NCBI RefSeq assembly: GCF_024298965.1
Contig: NZ_CP085193.1
Span: forward strand, 6,138,001 to 6,202,000
From: Streptomyces rapamycinicus NRRL 5491
GTDB lineage: Bacteria; Actinomycetota; Actinomycetes; Streptomycetales; Streptomycetaceae
Reading direction: 5' to 3'
Length of the DNA stretch: 64,000 bases
Of the stretch, positions 1 through 9,211 are shown one piece after another. The notes beneath the pieces are model-generated. The model worked only from the letters and a program-made list of their open reading frames with translations. It had not been told where the DNA came from and searched no databases. A program made the position numbers and the translations under genes. Every line of letters starts with the position of its first letter. The stretch's first letter is position 1.

Positions 1-529
1 GGCCGCCGAGCCTGGCGGCCCAGCGCGGCGCCGCGACCAGCACATGCTCCTCGTCGCACAGCGGCGTGGCGGCCAGCAGCCGCCCCCGTGGCCGGGCGGT
101 GGTGATGGCCAGGTCGTGATGGCCGGCGCCCAGCCCCTCGAACAGTTCCTCGGCGCTGCCGAAGGCGCAGCGCACCGCCAGCCCCTGGGCGACCAGGGTG
201 GTCAGCGCGGGCAGGACGCGCAGCGCGGTGAACTCCGGAGGGCCCGCGAGATGCAGGGTGCGCAGCGCCGAGCGGTCGTCCAGCCCCGTCTCGGCGATCT
301 CCACGAGGGCGTCGAGGTGCGGCGCGGCCTTGTGGGCGAGTTCGTCCCCGACGGTGGTGGGGACGACGCCGCGCGCCGTACGGAGGAACAGAGGGCGGCC
401 GAGCTGCCGCTCCAGGGTGCGTATCTGGCCGGTGACGGCGGGCTGGGAGAGCCCGAGCAGCCCGGCGGCGCGGGTGAAGGACCCGGCGCGGTGAACCGCG
501 ACAAAGGTGCGTAAGAGGGCCAGATCCAT
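1..529 (-). CDS. LysR-family transcriptional regulator (partial, C-terminus beyond window)
   Basis: Read leftward from ATG at 529, the first 176 residues form an N-terminal LysR winged helix-turn-helix (about residues 3-60, with SQPAVTGQIRTLE in the recognition region) followed by the start of the effector-binding domain. The reading frame is still open at the left edge. Codon 6 is TTA (positions 514-512), the rare leucine codon read by the bldA tRNA in Streptomyces, so translation may depend on development. Upstream, around 571-590, an AT-rich stretch contains ATAAATAT and flanking CTAT/ATAG arms, a plausible promoter plus LysR T-N11-A box. Target unknown; the gene is not obviously divergent to a dedicated partner inside the window. 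Confidence 0.9.
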   Translation of the reverse strand, partial: MDLALLRTFVAVHRAGSFTRAAGLLGLSQPAVTGQIRTLERQLGRPLFLRTARGVVPTTVGDELAHKAAPHLDALVEIAETGLDDRSALRTLHLAGPPEFTALRVLPALTTLVAQGLAVRCAFGSAEELFEGLGAGHHDLAITTARPRGRLLAATPLCDEEHVLVAAPRWAARLGG

Positions 530-643
530 GCGGTTCCCCTCGCCTCGTCGCGCCCCGCACGCATGCCAACTATAAATATGCCGATAGGTCCATGTCGCTA
601 CTGTGATTGGACACTGACGCTGAGTCAACTAGCCTTGTTCGAG

Positions 644-704
644 CGGTTCTCCACGAGGAGAACCGGGGCGTCTCAAGCCACGAGGGGGGAGGCTTGAGAC
701 GCCC
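644..704 (-). terminator. Two abutting hairpins after the cystathionine-lyase-type gene
   Basis: A perfect 14-bp stem (666-679 with 691-704) has an 11-nt loop containing six consecutive G on the + strand. It is directly followed by a perfect 9-bp stem (644-652 with 657-665, loop ACGA). The larger one begins 23 bp after the stop codon at 727 and is a likely terminator for the leftward operon. There is no T-run, which is normal for Streptomyces terminators. The remaining bases of 530-727 hold the LysR promoter region and no gene. Confidence 0.6.
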
Positions 705-726
705 GCACAGGCATACCCGCCCGCTT

Positions 727-1941
727 TCAGCCATCCGCCCCGGTGCTCGCCGTGCCCGATGCCGGGGCCGTGCCCGATGCCGGGGCCGTGCCCGATACCG
801 CGTCCGTGCCGGATGCCGTATCGAGCGCCCGCAGCACATCGGCGATCAGATCGTCCGAGTCCTCCGCGCCCACCGAGAAGCGGATGAAACCCTCGGGCAC
901 CGCGTCGCCGCCCCACCGTCCGCGCCGTTCCGCCGTGGAGCGCACCCCGCCGAAGCTGGTGGCGTCGTCCACCAGCCGCAACGCCGTCAGAAAGCGCTCC
1001 GCGTGCTCCTTGTCCGGCAGCGTGAAGGAGACCACACAGCCGAAGCGCCCGCCGCGCATCTGCCGGGCCGCCACCCGGTGGGAGGGATCGGTCGGCAGTC
1101 CGGGGTGGCGCAGCCCGGTGATCTCGGGGCGGTCGCGCAGCGTCTCGGCGAGGGCCAGGGCGGTCGCCGCCTGGCGGTCGACGCGCAGTTGGAGGGTGGC
1201 CAGGGAGCGGTGGGCGAGCCATGCCTCCATGGGGCCGGGGATCGCGCCCACCGTCTTGCGCCAGGCCCGCACCTGAGCGGCGAGCTGTGGATCGCGGCAG
1301 GTCACATAGCCGAGCAGCACATCGCCATGGCCGGTGAGCGCCTTGGTGCCGCTCGCCACGGCGAAGTCCGCGCCGAGTTCCAGCGGGCGCTGGCCGAGCG
1401 GGGTGGCGAGGGTGTTGTCGACGGCTGCCAGCGCGCCCCGGGCGTGCGCCGCCTCGGCGAGCCGGCGGATGTCGCAGACGTCCAGTCCGGGATTGGACGG
1501 GGTTTCCAGCCACAGCAGCTTCGTCCGGTCGCCCAGCGCCTCCAGGGCGGCCAGCTGGGCGTCCTCGCCGGTCGGGGCGGTGCGCACGGTGACCCCGTAG
1601 CCCGCCAGCCGCTCGATCAGCGCCGGGAGCAGCTGATAGCCGTCGGACGGCAGGACGGCCGCGTCGCCCTGGCGCAGTTGCGAGAGCAGTACGGCCGAGA
1701 TCGCGCCCATACCGGAGGAGAAGACGACCGTCTCGGCGTCGGTGCCCGGCGACTCCAGCTCGCTGATCGCCCGCTCCAGCAGGGACCAGGTGGGGTTGGC
1801 GTCCCGGCCGTAGGTGTAGGGGCCGACGGCGTCGCCGGGGAGGTGGTAGTGGGCGGCGAAGACCGGGCCCGGCAGCGTCGGCTCGTACGCCTCGGCCTCG
1901 GGCAGTCCGGCCCGTACGGTGCGGGTGCCGTCGCCGGTCAT
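727..1941 (-). CDS. Cystathionine gamma-lyase/synthase family PLP enzyme
   Basis: 404 aa, Cys/Met-metabolism PLP-dependent family (trans-sulfuration enzymes that eliminate or replace the gamma substituent of cystathionine-like substrates). Visible motifs: YTYGRDANPT near residues 42-51, VFSSGMGA at 73-80, ETPSNP near 146-151, and the PLP lysine K200 in SGTKALTGH. Start ATG at 1941 overlaps the stop of the upstream phosphatase gene as ATGA, so the two are translationally coupled. The last ~28 residues are a degenerate ASGT repeat encoded by an 18-bp tandem repeat (about 745-800). This tail is not part of the catalytic fold. Annotated as cystathionine gamma-lyase in relatives as far as I recall; exact substrate not decidable from sequence. 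Confidence 0.9.
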   Translation of the reverse strand: MTGDGTRTVRAGLPEAEAYEPTLPGPVFAAHYHLPGDAVGPYTYGRDANPTWSLLERAISELESPGTDAETVVFSSGMGAISAVLLSQLRQGDAAVLPSDGYQLLPALIERLAGYGVTVRTAPTGEDAQLAALEALGDRTKLLWLETPSNPGLDVCDIRRLAEAAHARGALAAVDNTLATPLGQRPLELGADFAVASGTKALTGHGDVLLGYVTCRDPQLAAQVRAWRKTVGAIPGPMEAWLAHRSLATLQLRVDRQAATALALAETLRDRPEITGLRHPGLPTDPSHRVAARQMRGGRFGCVVSFTLPDKEHAERFLTALRLVDDATSFGGVRSTAERRGRWGGDAVPEGFIRFSVGAEDSDDLIADVLRALDTASGTDAVSGTAPASGTAPASGTASTGADG

Positions 1942-2546
1942 GCGGACTCCTTCCCCGCGCCCGGGCCATCGGCGGCCGACGCGTGCTCGACGGTGGCGCT
2001 CTCCGCGCCCTTCTCCGCGCCGTTCTCCGCGCCCTTCTCCGGTGCGTCGACGGCCCCGGCGACCGCGTCCAGCAGCCCGCCGCTCGCGGCCTCGACCATC
2101 TCCAGGCACTCCTCGAAGTCGTCCAGCCCGCCGAAGTACGGGTCCGGCACATCGAGGCCGCCCAGCGCGTCGTGGTCCGCGTCCGGGTCGTAGCTCCGCA
2201 GCAGCCGCACCTTCGCGGCGTCGTGCGGGGTGGGCGCGAGCGCGCGCAGCTCATGCAGATGGCCGCTGTCCAGGGCGATCACCAGATCGAGGCGGTCGAA
2301 CCACTCGACCCGGAACTGGCGCGCGATGTGATCCTGCTCATAGCCGTGGGCGGTCAGTACGTCGATGGCGCGGCGGTCGGCCCCGTCGCCCTCGTGCCAG
2401 GGCCCGGTGCCCGCGCTGTCCACCTCGACGAGGCCGTCAAGACCGGCCTCCACGGCATGGGCGCGGAAGACGGATTCGGCCATCGGCGAGCGGCATATGT
2501 TGCCGGTGCAGACAAAGCAGACACGGTAGGGCGACGGGTCTCTCAT
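1938..2546 (-). CDS. Low-molecular-weight protein-tyrosine phosphatase
   Basis: 202 aa from ATG 2546 (preceded by GGAAGG); ATG codons at 2558/2555 are alternatives. The P-loop CX5R is C13-TGNIC-R19, with the following SPMAE typical of LMW-PTPs. The acid loop DPYFGG lies near residue 130. It dephosphorylates phosphotyrosine in small cytosolic proteins; a Streptomyces homologue, PtpA, influences secondary metabolism (established for S. coelicolor, not shown here). The last ~35 residues are a charged EKGAENGAEKGAES-like repeat outside the usual ~160-aa fold. Coupled by a 4-bp overlap to the downstream PLP enzyme. Confidence 0.92.
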   Translation of the reverse strand: MRDPSPYRVCFVCTGNICRSPMAESVFRAHAVEAGLDGLVEVDSAGTGPWHEGDGADRRAIDVLTAHGYEQDHIARQFRVEWFDRLDLVIALDSGHLHELRALAPTPHDAAKVRLLRSYDPDADHDALGGLDVPDPYFGGLDDFEECLEMVEAASGGLLDAVAGAVDAPEKGAENGAEKGAESATVEHASAADGPGAGKESA

Positions 2547-2570
2547 GCCTTCCATCATCTCCGGCCGTGA

Positions 2571-2951
2571 TCAGTCCTTGTCATCGGGCAGCACGACATG
2601 CAGGGCCCACGCGACTATGGAGACGATCAGGCCACCGAGCACCGCCGTGCCGAAGCCGTCGACGTCGAAGCTCAGGTCCAGCTTTCCGGCCAGCCAGGAG
2701 GTCAACAACAGCATCAGGGCGTTGATCACCAGCGTGATCAGCCCGAGGGTCAGGATGAACAGCGGGAAGGCCAGCAGCTTGACGATCGGCTTGACCACCA
2801 CGTTCACCACGCCGAAGACCAGCGCCACGAGAATGAGGGTGAGCGCTTGGCGGCCGGTGTTGTCACCGGTCAGCGTGATGTCCTTGAGCAGCCAGATGGC
2901 GACGCCGAGGGCGCCGGCGTTCGCGATCGTCTTGACGAGAAAATTCTTCAT
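2571..2951 (-). CDS. Phage-holin-family (YvlD-type) membrane protein
   Basis: 126 aa with four predicted membrane segments (about residues 10-25, 35-55, 60-90, 105-122), matching the PF04020 pattern of small four-helix membrane proteins such as Bacillus YvlD. The family name reflects distant holin similarity; bacterial chromosomal members are not lysis proteins. It ends 25 bp upstream of the phosphatase start and so may be the first gene of that operon. A role in envelope stress is known for YvlD relatives, but nothing here shows it directly. Confidence 0.8.
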   Translation of the reverse strand: MKNFLVKTIANAGALGVAIWLLKDITLTGDNTGRQALTLILVALVFGVVNVVVKPIVKLLAFPLFILTLGLITLVINALMLLLTSWLAGKLDLSFDVDGFGTAVLGGLIVSIVAWALHVVLPDDKD

Positions 2952-3028
2952 GGTTGAGATCGTCGCAGACAGGCCCCGGCGCAGGCAGGGGCACCGTAGG
3001 CATGGGTCAGGCAGGGGTGGAGAGGCGA

Positions 3029-3346
3029 ATGAAGGCGTTCCGGCTGGATGAGCTGGAGGCGGAGCGGGCCGCGAACGACGGCGCGTATCTGCAGTTCCTG
3101 CGGGAGCGGAACATGTCCGTGGGGCTGTACGCGCTGAACGCGGGCCAGGCCGACCCGCAGTCGCCGCACGGCCAGGACGAGGTGTACGTCGTGATGAGCG
3201 GCCGGGCGTCGGTCACGGTGGGGATGGAGACGACACAGGTGGCGCGGGGCAGTGTGGTGTACGTCCCGGCGGGGGCGGCGCACAAGTTCCACCACATCAC
3301 CGAGGATCTGCGGGTGCTGGTGGTGTTCTCGCCCCCGGAGAGCTGA
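3029..3346 (+). CDS. Cupin-domain protein
   Basis: 105 aa from ATG 3029, chosen because GGAGAGG lies 3 nt upstream; an in-frame ATG at 2954 would add 25 low-quality residues. It is a single conserved beta-barrel. Motif 1 HGQDE (H47, Q49, E51) and motif 2 with H85 (and H88/H89) give a likely 3-His/1-Glu-type metal site. Small stand-alone cupins of this kind are sugar isomerases, dioxygenases or binding proteins; the substrate cannot be told. Divergently placed from the holin-like gene with ~75 bp between starts. Confidence 0.85.
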   Translation: MKAFRLDELEAERAANDGAYLQFLRERNMSVGLYALNAGQADPQSPHGQDEVYVVMSGRASVTVGMETTQVARGSVVYVPAGAAHKFHHITEDLRVLVVFSPPES

Positions 3347-3506
3347 GGCCGGCTGAGGCCGTCCCACCGGTCCCGTAGGGGTCCGGTCAGGGGAGGACGG
3401 GGGGCGCGGACCGCCCGCGCGCCTCCGTCCCGTCCTAGCATCGACGGCAGGGAAGACCGGCCGTCGGCGTCCGGACCCACGGCTCGGAGAGAAAGCAGGG
3501 AGTCAC

Positions 3507-3701
3507 GTGACCACGAAGGGGATATTCCAGGGCTTGCCGTGGTGGGTGACCTGGATCGCGATACCGGTCCTCGTCCTCGCCGTGTTCGGCGGCCTGATCA
3601 TGAGCGTGATCGGGTTCGTGGTGAGCCTCGTCTTCAAGGCGCTGCTGCTGGTGGTGCTGATCGCCGGGCTGATCTACGTCGTACGGAAGTTCACTTCCTG
3701 A
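3507..3701 (+). CDS. Small membrane protein, DUF5326 type
   Basis: 64 aa, GTG start at 3507 with GGGAG upstream. It consists almost entirely of two hydrophobic segments (about 11-33 and 36-58) with a positively charged C-terminus. This size and sequence type is a Streptomyces-conserved small membrane protein usually labelled DUF5326. Function unknown. Confidence 0.8.
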   Translation: MTTKGIFQGLPWWVTWIAIPVLVLAVFGGLIMSVIGFVVSLVFKALLLVVLIAGLIYVVRKFTS

Positions 3702-4153
3702 CCCGCCGCGCGGCGCCCGCCGCGTCACCCAGGGCCTGACGCGTCCCCGCAGGCCATGAGGGATCCTTCCGCGCGCGGATACGCCGCGCGGGGGATACCG
3801 CCGGGGCGGGAGCACCGCCCGGCGCCACCCCTGCCGTTACAGTGCGAGTCCTCGGCGTTCTTCCTTCGGCGTCTGCCTCGCAACAACACCCCGGGGGTGC
3901 CTGTTGACGACAGCGATCTTCGATACGGCCGGTGCGCCGGCCCCGATCTCCCGCCCACCGGGCCCGCGCCGTCCGCGCCGCCCGGCCCCGCGGGTCTCCT
4001 CACGGCAACACTGGCCATTTTCGTTCCCTCACACGAGGCAAACCGACTCCGCACCGCAATCGAGTCGCTACGCTCCAGAGTCGGCGAAGCGCAAACAACC
4101 CGGGGCGGCGAACGATGCGTGAGATGCGTGACACAGTTCAGGCGGAAGTGACG
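3702..4153. other. Intergenic region upstream of ssgA-like gene
   Basis: About 450 bp without a convincing gene. It holds a hairpin of CCGCGCG/CGCGCGG arms near 3768-3790 (possible terminator of the small membrane protein gene). From ~3840 it has a lower-GC stretch that probably carries the ssgA promoter. No IclR-type ssgR gene is present here, although ssgR adjoins ssgA in S. coelicolor as I recall it. Confidence 0.5.
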
Positions 4154-4561
4154 ATGACCTTCCTGGTCTCGCAGGATCTCTCCTTCCGGATCCCGGTCGA
4201 GCTGTCCTACGACAGCGGCGACCCCTATGCCGTCGAGATCACCTTCCATTTGCCCGGTGACGCGCCGGTGAGCTGGGCCTTCGCGCGGGAGCTGCTGCTG
4301 GACGGGTTGAGCAAACCCACCGGCGAGGGGGATGTGCGCATCGCCCCCGCCTCCCCCGAGGGGCTTTCGGACGTCTTCATCAGACTCCAAGTGGGTTGTG
4401 AACGGGCCCTGTTCCGGGCCGGGGCCGCTCCACTGGTGGCCTTCCTCGACCGGACGGACCGAGTGGTGCCTTTCGGCCAGGAGCCGGCGGCCTGTGACCC
4501 GGTCGGCGACCTCGACGCCGAACTCCACCGCATCCTGGCCGAGGACCGGTACGCGGGCTGA
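4154..4561 (+). CDS. ssgA: SsgA-like sporulation/cell-division protein
   Basis: 135 aa from ATG 4154 (GGAAG 8 nt upstream). Starts at 4125 or 4116 would add 10-13 residues (MRDTVQAEV...) and cannot be excluded. SsgA-like proteins are actinomycete-specific and place septa in sporulating hyphae by recruiting SsgB and FtsZ. The order of conserved blocks FRIPVEL, DPYAVEITFHLPGDAPVSWAF, RELLLDG, GDVRI, RALFRAG and FLDRTD matches SsgA more closely than SsgB. The C-terminus LHRILAED also fits. Context next to yibE/F and thiC is the ssgA locus of Streptomyces as I recall it. Confidence 0.85.
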   Translation: MTFLVSQDLSFRIPVELSYDSGDPYAVEITFHLPGDAPVSWAFARELLLDGLSKPTGEGDVRIAPASPEGLSDVFIRLQVGCERALFRAGAAPLVAFLDRTDRVVPFGQEPAACDPVGDLDAELHRILAEDRYAG

Positions 4562-4633
4562 GAGCCGGACGCGCGGCGGGCCGAGGGCCGGTGCCGTGCC
4601 GTGGCCGAGCTGACGGGCAGCCCGCCCATCGCC

Positions 4634-6109
4634 TCAGCGCCCCTTCGCCCGGCGGCGCCGCCCGCGTCCGCCCCGGCCGGTCCGGGCCGCCTGGGGCGCC
4701 TGGGCTGCCTGGGTCGCCTGGGCGCTGCCCGCGTCGGCCATCCGCTCCGCGCCGCCGTTCGCCGCCGGGGCGCGGTCCGCGGAGACCACGAGCACGGCCA
4801 GCGCGGTGGTCACCGGCACCGAGGCGACGAGTCCGATGCTGCCCACCAGCGTCCGTACGATCTCCTGCGCGACGATCTCGCTCGTGGCGACCGTGCCCAC
4901 CCCGCTGTCCGCGATGGAGAACAGCAGCAGCAGCGGAAGCGAAGCGCCCGCGTACGCCAGCACGAGGGTGTTCACGACGGAGGCGATGTGGTCCCGCCCG
5001 ATCCGCATCGCCGCCCCGTAGAGCTTGCGCCGGGACGTGGTCGGGTCCGCGTCCCTCAGCTCCCACACCGCCGAGGTCTGGGTGACCGTCACATCGTCCA
5101 GCACGCCCAGCGAGCCGATGATCACGCCCGCGAGCAGCAGCCCCTGTATCTCGATGTTCGGATAGAGGCCGTGCACCAGTCCGGTCTGGTCGTCCGTGTT
5201 GCCGGTCAGGCTCGCCCAGCCGATGAACAGCGAGCCCAGCACCCCGATCAGCAGCAGTGACACCAGTGTGCCGAGCACGGCGACCGATGTACGCGCCGTC
5301 AGCCCATGGCACATGTACAGCGCGAGAAGCATGATCGCGCTGCCCCCGACGACCGCGACCACCAGCGGATTGGAACCCTGGAGTATCGCCGGGAGGATGA
5401 ACAGCGTCAGCACCCCGAAGCTGATCGCCAGCGCCACCAGCGCGAACACCCCGCGCAGCCGCCCCACCACCACGACCGCGAGCGCGAACAGCCCCGCCAG
5501 CAGCGCCATCGGCATCGACCGGTCGACATCGGACACGGAGTACTGCAGTTCCTTGGGCGCCTTGGGGGCGTACGCCAGCTTCAGCTCCTGCCCGGCGCTG
5601 AAGTGACGCGAGGCGTTGGGCTGGACGATTTCGGGGAACGTGCGGCCCTTGTCCTTGCCCGAGGTGACCTCGATCGTGGCCTTCTCGCAGACGCTCTTCT
5701 TCCCGCCCTGCCCAGGGCTCCCACCCTGACCCGCGCCGCCGCTCTGCCCGGCGGCGCCGTCCTGGCCGGGCTCGGTGGGCGCCTGCGGCTGGGCGTTCAC
5801 ATCGGCGCAGTTCACCTCCTCGACCTTCACCACCCGTCCGGCCACGGTCGTCTGGTCGAAGCCGAGGCCGCTGCGGCCGTGCGCCTTGTGGTCGGGTGTG
5901 CCGCCCGGCCAGAGCACGATCAGACCGGCCACGACGGCGACGGTGAAGGGGATGAGCACCGCCGCGATGATCTTGCGGAGGCGCGCGGAGACAGGGGTGG
6001 CGGGGCCATGGCCGTGGGAGTGGCCATGGGAATGTCCGTGGCCGTGGCCAGGAGCCTGATCGGAGGGGTGGGGCTGCTCGGGCGGGTGGTCCTGCTGGAT
6101 GGCGGTCAC
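4634..6109 (-). CDS. YibE/F-family multi-pass membrane protein
   Basis: 491 aa. The N-terminal ~35 cytosolic residues contain a histidine-rich run (GHGHGHSHGHSHGHG), then one membrane anchor (about 46-68), an extracytoplasmic domain of ~120 residues, and seven to eight further membrane helices typical of YibE/F (PF07907), with the family's LGVLDDVTVTQ segment. The C-terminus is an Ala/Gln/Arg tail. YibE/F proteins are uncharacterised putative transporters; the His-rich segment suggests divalent-metal binding, but this is inference. Divergent from thiC, convergent with ssgA. Confidence 0.85.
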   Translation of the reverse strand: MTAIQQDHPPEQPHPSDQAPGHGHGHSHGHSHGHGPATPVSARLRKIIAAVLIPFTVAVVAGLIVLWPGGTPDHKAHGRSGLGFDQTTVAGRVVKVEEVNCADVNAQPQAPTEPGQDGAAGQSGGAGQGGSPGQGGKKSVCEKATIEVTSGKDKGRTFPEIVQPNASRHFSAGQELKLAYAPKAPKELQYSVSDVDRSMPMALLAGLFALAVVVVGRLRGVFALVALAISFGVLTLFILPAILQGSNPLVVAVVGGSAIMLLALYMCHGLTARTSVAVLGTLVSLLLIGVLGSLFIGWASLTGNTDDQTGLVHGLYPNIEIQGLLLAGVIIGSLGVLDDVTVTQTSAVWELRDADPTTSRRKLYGAAMRIGRDHIASVVNTLVLAYAGASLPLLLLFSIADSGVGTVATSEIVAQEIVRTLVGSIGLVASVPVTTALAVLVVSADRAPAANGGAERMADAGSAQATQAAQAPQAARTGRGGRGRRRRAKGR

Positions 6110-6150
6110 GGTCGCATCATCGCAAGAGACGTGGGCCCTCTGTTCAGCGC

Positions 6151-6159
6151 TGTGGATAA
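6151..6159 (-). other. DnaA box (perfect TTATCCACA on the minus strand)
   Basis: The + strand reads TGTGGATAA, an exact DnaA recognition 9-mer. It sits alone between the yibE/F and thiC starts, so it may be a regulatory or titration site or chance. Confidence 0.45.
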
Positions 6160-6195
6160 ACCGTTAGCGTGGTGCCGAACCTTTGCAATCGCGGG

Positions 6196-8060
<1,865 letters not shown>

Positions 8061-8143
8061 GACGCGAACGCGTGGGCCGAGATCGCGGGTGGATCCCGGC
8101 AAAGTAACGCCTGCGGGTTGAACCAGGCGATACGCTGCGGGGC

Positions 8144-8185
8144 GGGTCCGAAGCCGCAACTTCGTTTTGCGACTTCGGACCCTTT
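8144..8185. terminator. Bidirectional terminator between thiC and the Bro-N gene
   Basis: Inverted repeat GGGTCCGAAG (8144-8153) with CTTCGGACCC (8173-8182). CCGCAA/TTGCG inner pairing extends the stem, and TTT follows on the + strand. It lies between convergent stops at 8060 and 8195. Confidence 0.85.
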
Positions 8186-8194
8186 CCCGTGCGA

Positions 8195-9067
8195 CTAAGC
8201 GGGCGGAAGCTCAGCCACGTAGACCGGGTTGCCGTTGTCCGTCAGCCCGTTCTGACGGATGCAGCGGTGCTTCTGGAGAAAGCGCAGACAGTCGTGCACC
8301 CGCTGCCGGGTGAGCCCCGTCTTGGCCGCGAGCGTCTCCAGTGAGTGGCCGACCCGGCCGGCTTCCGCCAGCGTGGGAAGGATGTAGACGGCCACCGCCC
8401 ACACATCCTCGGTGATGCTCAGCCGGGCCTTCCACTGTGCGAACAGGTCCTCCGTCCTGAGCCTCAGCTCCCGCGTGTCCGCCTCGGGCTCCGCGTCCGG
8501 TCGGCAGCCCAGAGCGTCGAGGATCTGTGACCATGCCTGCTCGGACCGGTGCAGGGAATCCAGTACCTCCGTATGGAAGCGCTCGGTCCGCATCTCCAGT
8601 CGGACGATCGCGTCCACGAGCTCGCTCGGTGGAGTGGGGCGGGAGGCCTCGGAGACCTCCAGCTCGTATGAGCCCTCGCGCTGGACGGTGGCGATCACCC
8701 TTGAGACCCACTGTTTGAAGGGCAGGCACGCTGGTTTGGTGCAGCCGTTCACCAGGAGGATAAGTCCTTCGAGATCGACGAGCTGCAAGTCTCGGCGCCA
8801 TTCCCTACCTGCGGGAATGCTGAGACTGTGACTGGAAGTCACAGTCTCAAGAGACTCTCGCCGATCTTCCGGCACATGGTCGAGCAGAGCCTTTCGCGTC
8901 GTGGTGTAGCCGAGCTCTCGGCACACATCGGCAGCGGGGAACCAGTGCTCCCCGTTGGGCAGGGTCAACCTCCGGACCCGGGCCCCCGTGGCCGCGTAGA
9001 CGAAGTCGTTGACGTCCATGGCGTCGTGCCGGGCGGATGGGCCCGGCGGTGTGTTGTGTTTGCGCAT
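8195..9067 (-). CDS. Bro-N (phage antirepressor-type) protein with C-terminal winged helix
   Basis: 290 aa; ATG 9067 has an excellent GGAGGTGAT ribosome site. Residues ~25-130 fit the BRO-N fold of phage antirepressors: FPAADVCRELGYTTTRKALLDHV, then LVDLEGLILLVNGCTKP and FKQWVSRVIATVQREGSYE. A helical linker follows. Residues ~205-290 form a winged helix-turn-helix (LAAKTGLTRQRVHDCLRFLQKH). Known Bro-N proteins bind DNA or repressors; the Streptomyces chromosomal versions are uncharacterised. No phage genes surround it. GC and codon use match its neighbours apart from a few AT-richer codons. Confidence 0.8.
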   Translation of the reverse strand: MRKHNTPPGPSARHDAMDVNDFVYAATGARVRRLTLPNGEHWFPAADVCRELGYTTTRKALLDHVPEDRRESLETVTSSHSLSIPAGREWRRDLQLVDLEGLILLVNGCTKPACLPFKQWVSRVIATVQREGSYELEVSEASRPTPPSELVDAIVRLEMRTERFHTEVLDSLHRSEQAWSQILDALGCRPDAEPEADTRELRLRTEDLFAQWKARLSITEDVWAVAVYILPTLAEAGRVGHSLETLAAKTGLTRQRVHDCLRFLQKHRCIRQNGLTDNGNPVYVAELPPA

Positions 9068-9211
9068 TCGCGCATCACCTCCACCAACGGACGCTAAACG
9101 TCACCGCCCATCAATTCCCCCGAATGGGCGGAAGTTCGCTCGATTGGTTGGTAATCGATCAATCTGATGACGAATCGCCCACCAGTGCGAGTGAGTCTTA
9201 CTCTCCGGCGT

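Noticed and set aside
607..2193. 528-aa rightward frame opposite the phosphatase and PLP-enzyme genes
   Set aside because: Spans two well-supported minus-strand genes and their overlap; no family motifs and wrong third-position bias.
3501..3512. TCACGTGA near the DUF5326 start as a second parS
   Set aside because: Context GAGTCACGTGACC lacks the GTTT/AAAC flanks needed for parS; only the central hexamer matches.
4154..4561. Call as ssgB instead of ssgA
   Set aside because: SsgB as I recall it begins differently and lacks the GDAPVSWAF/RALFRAG wording; this protein and its context fit SsgA better.
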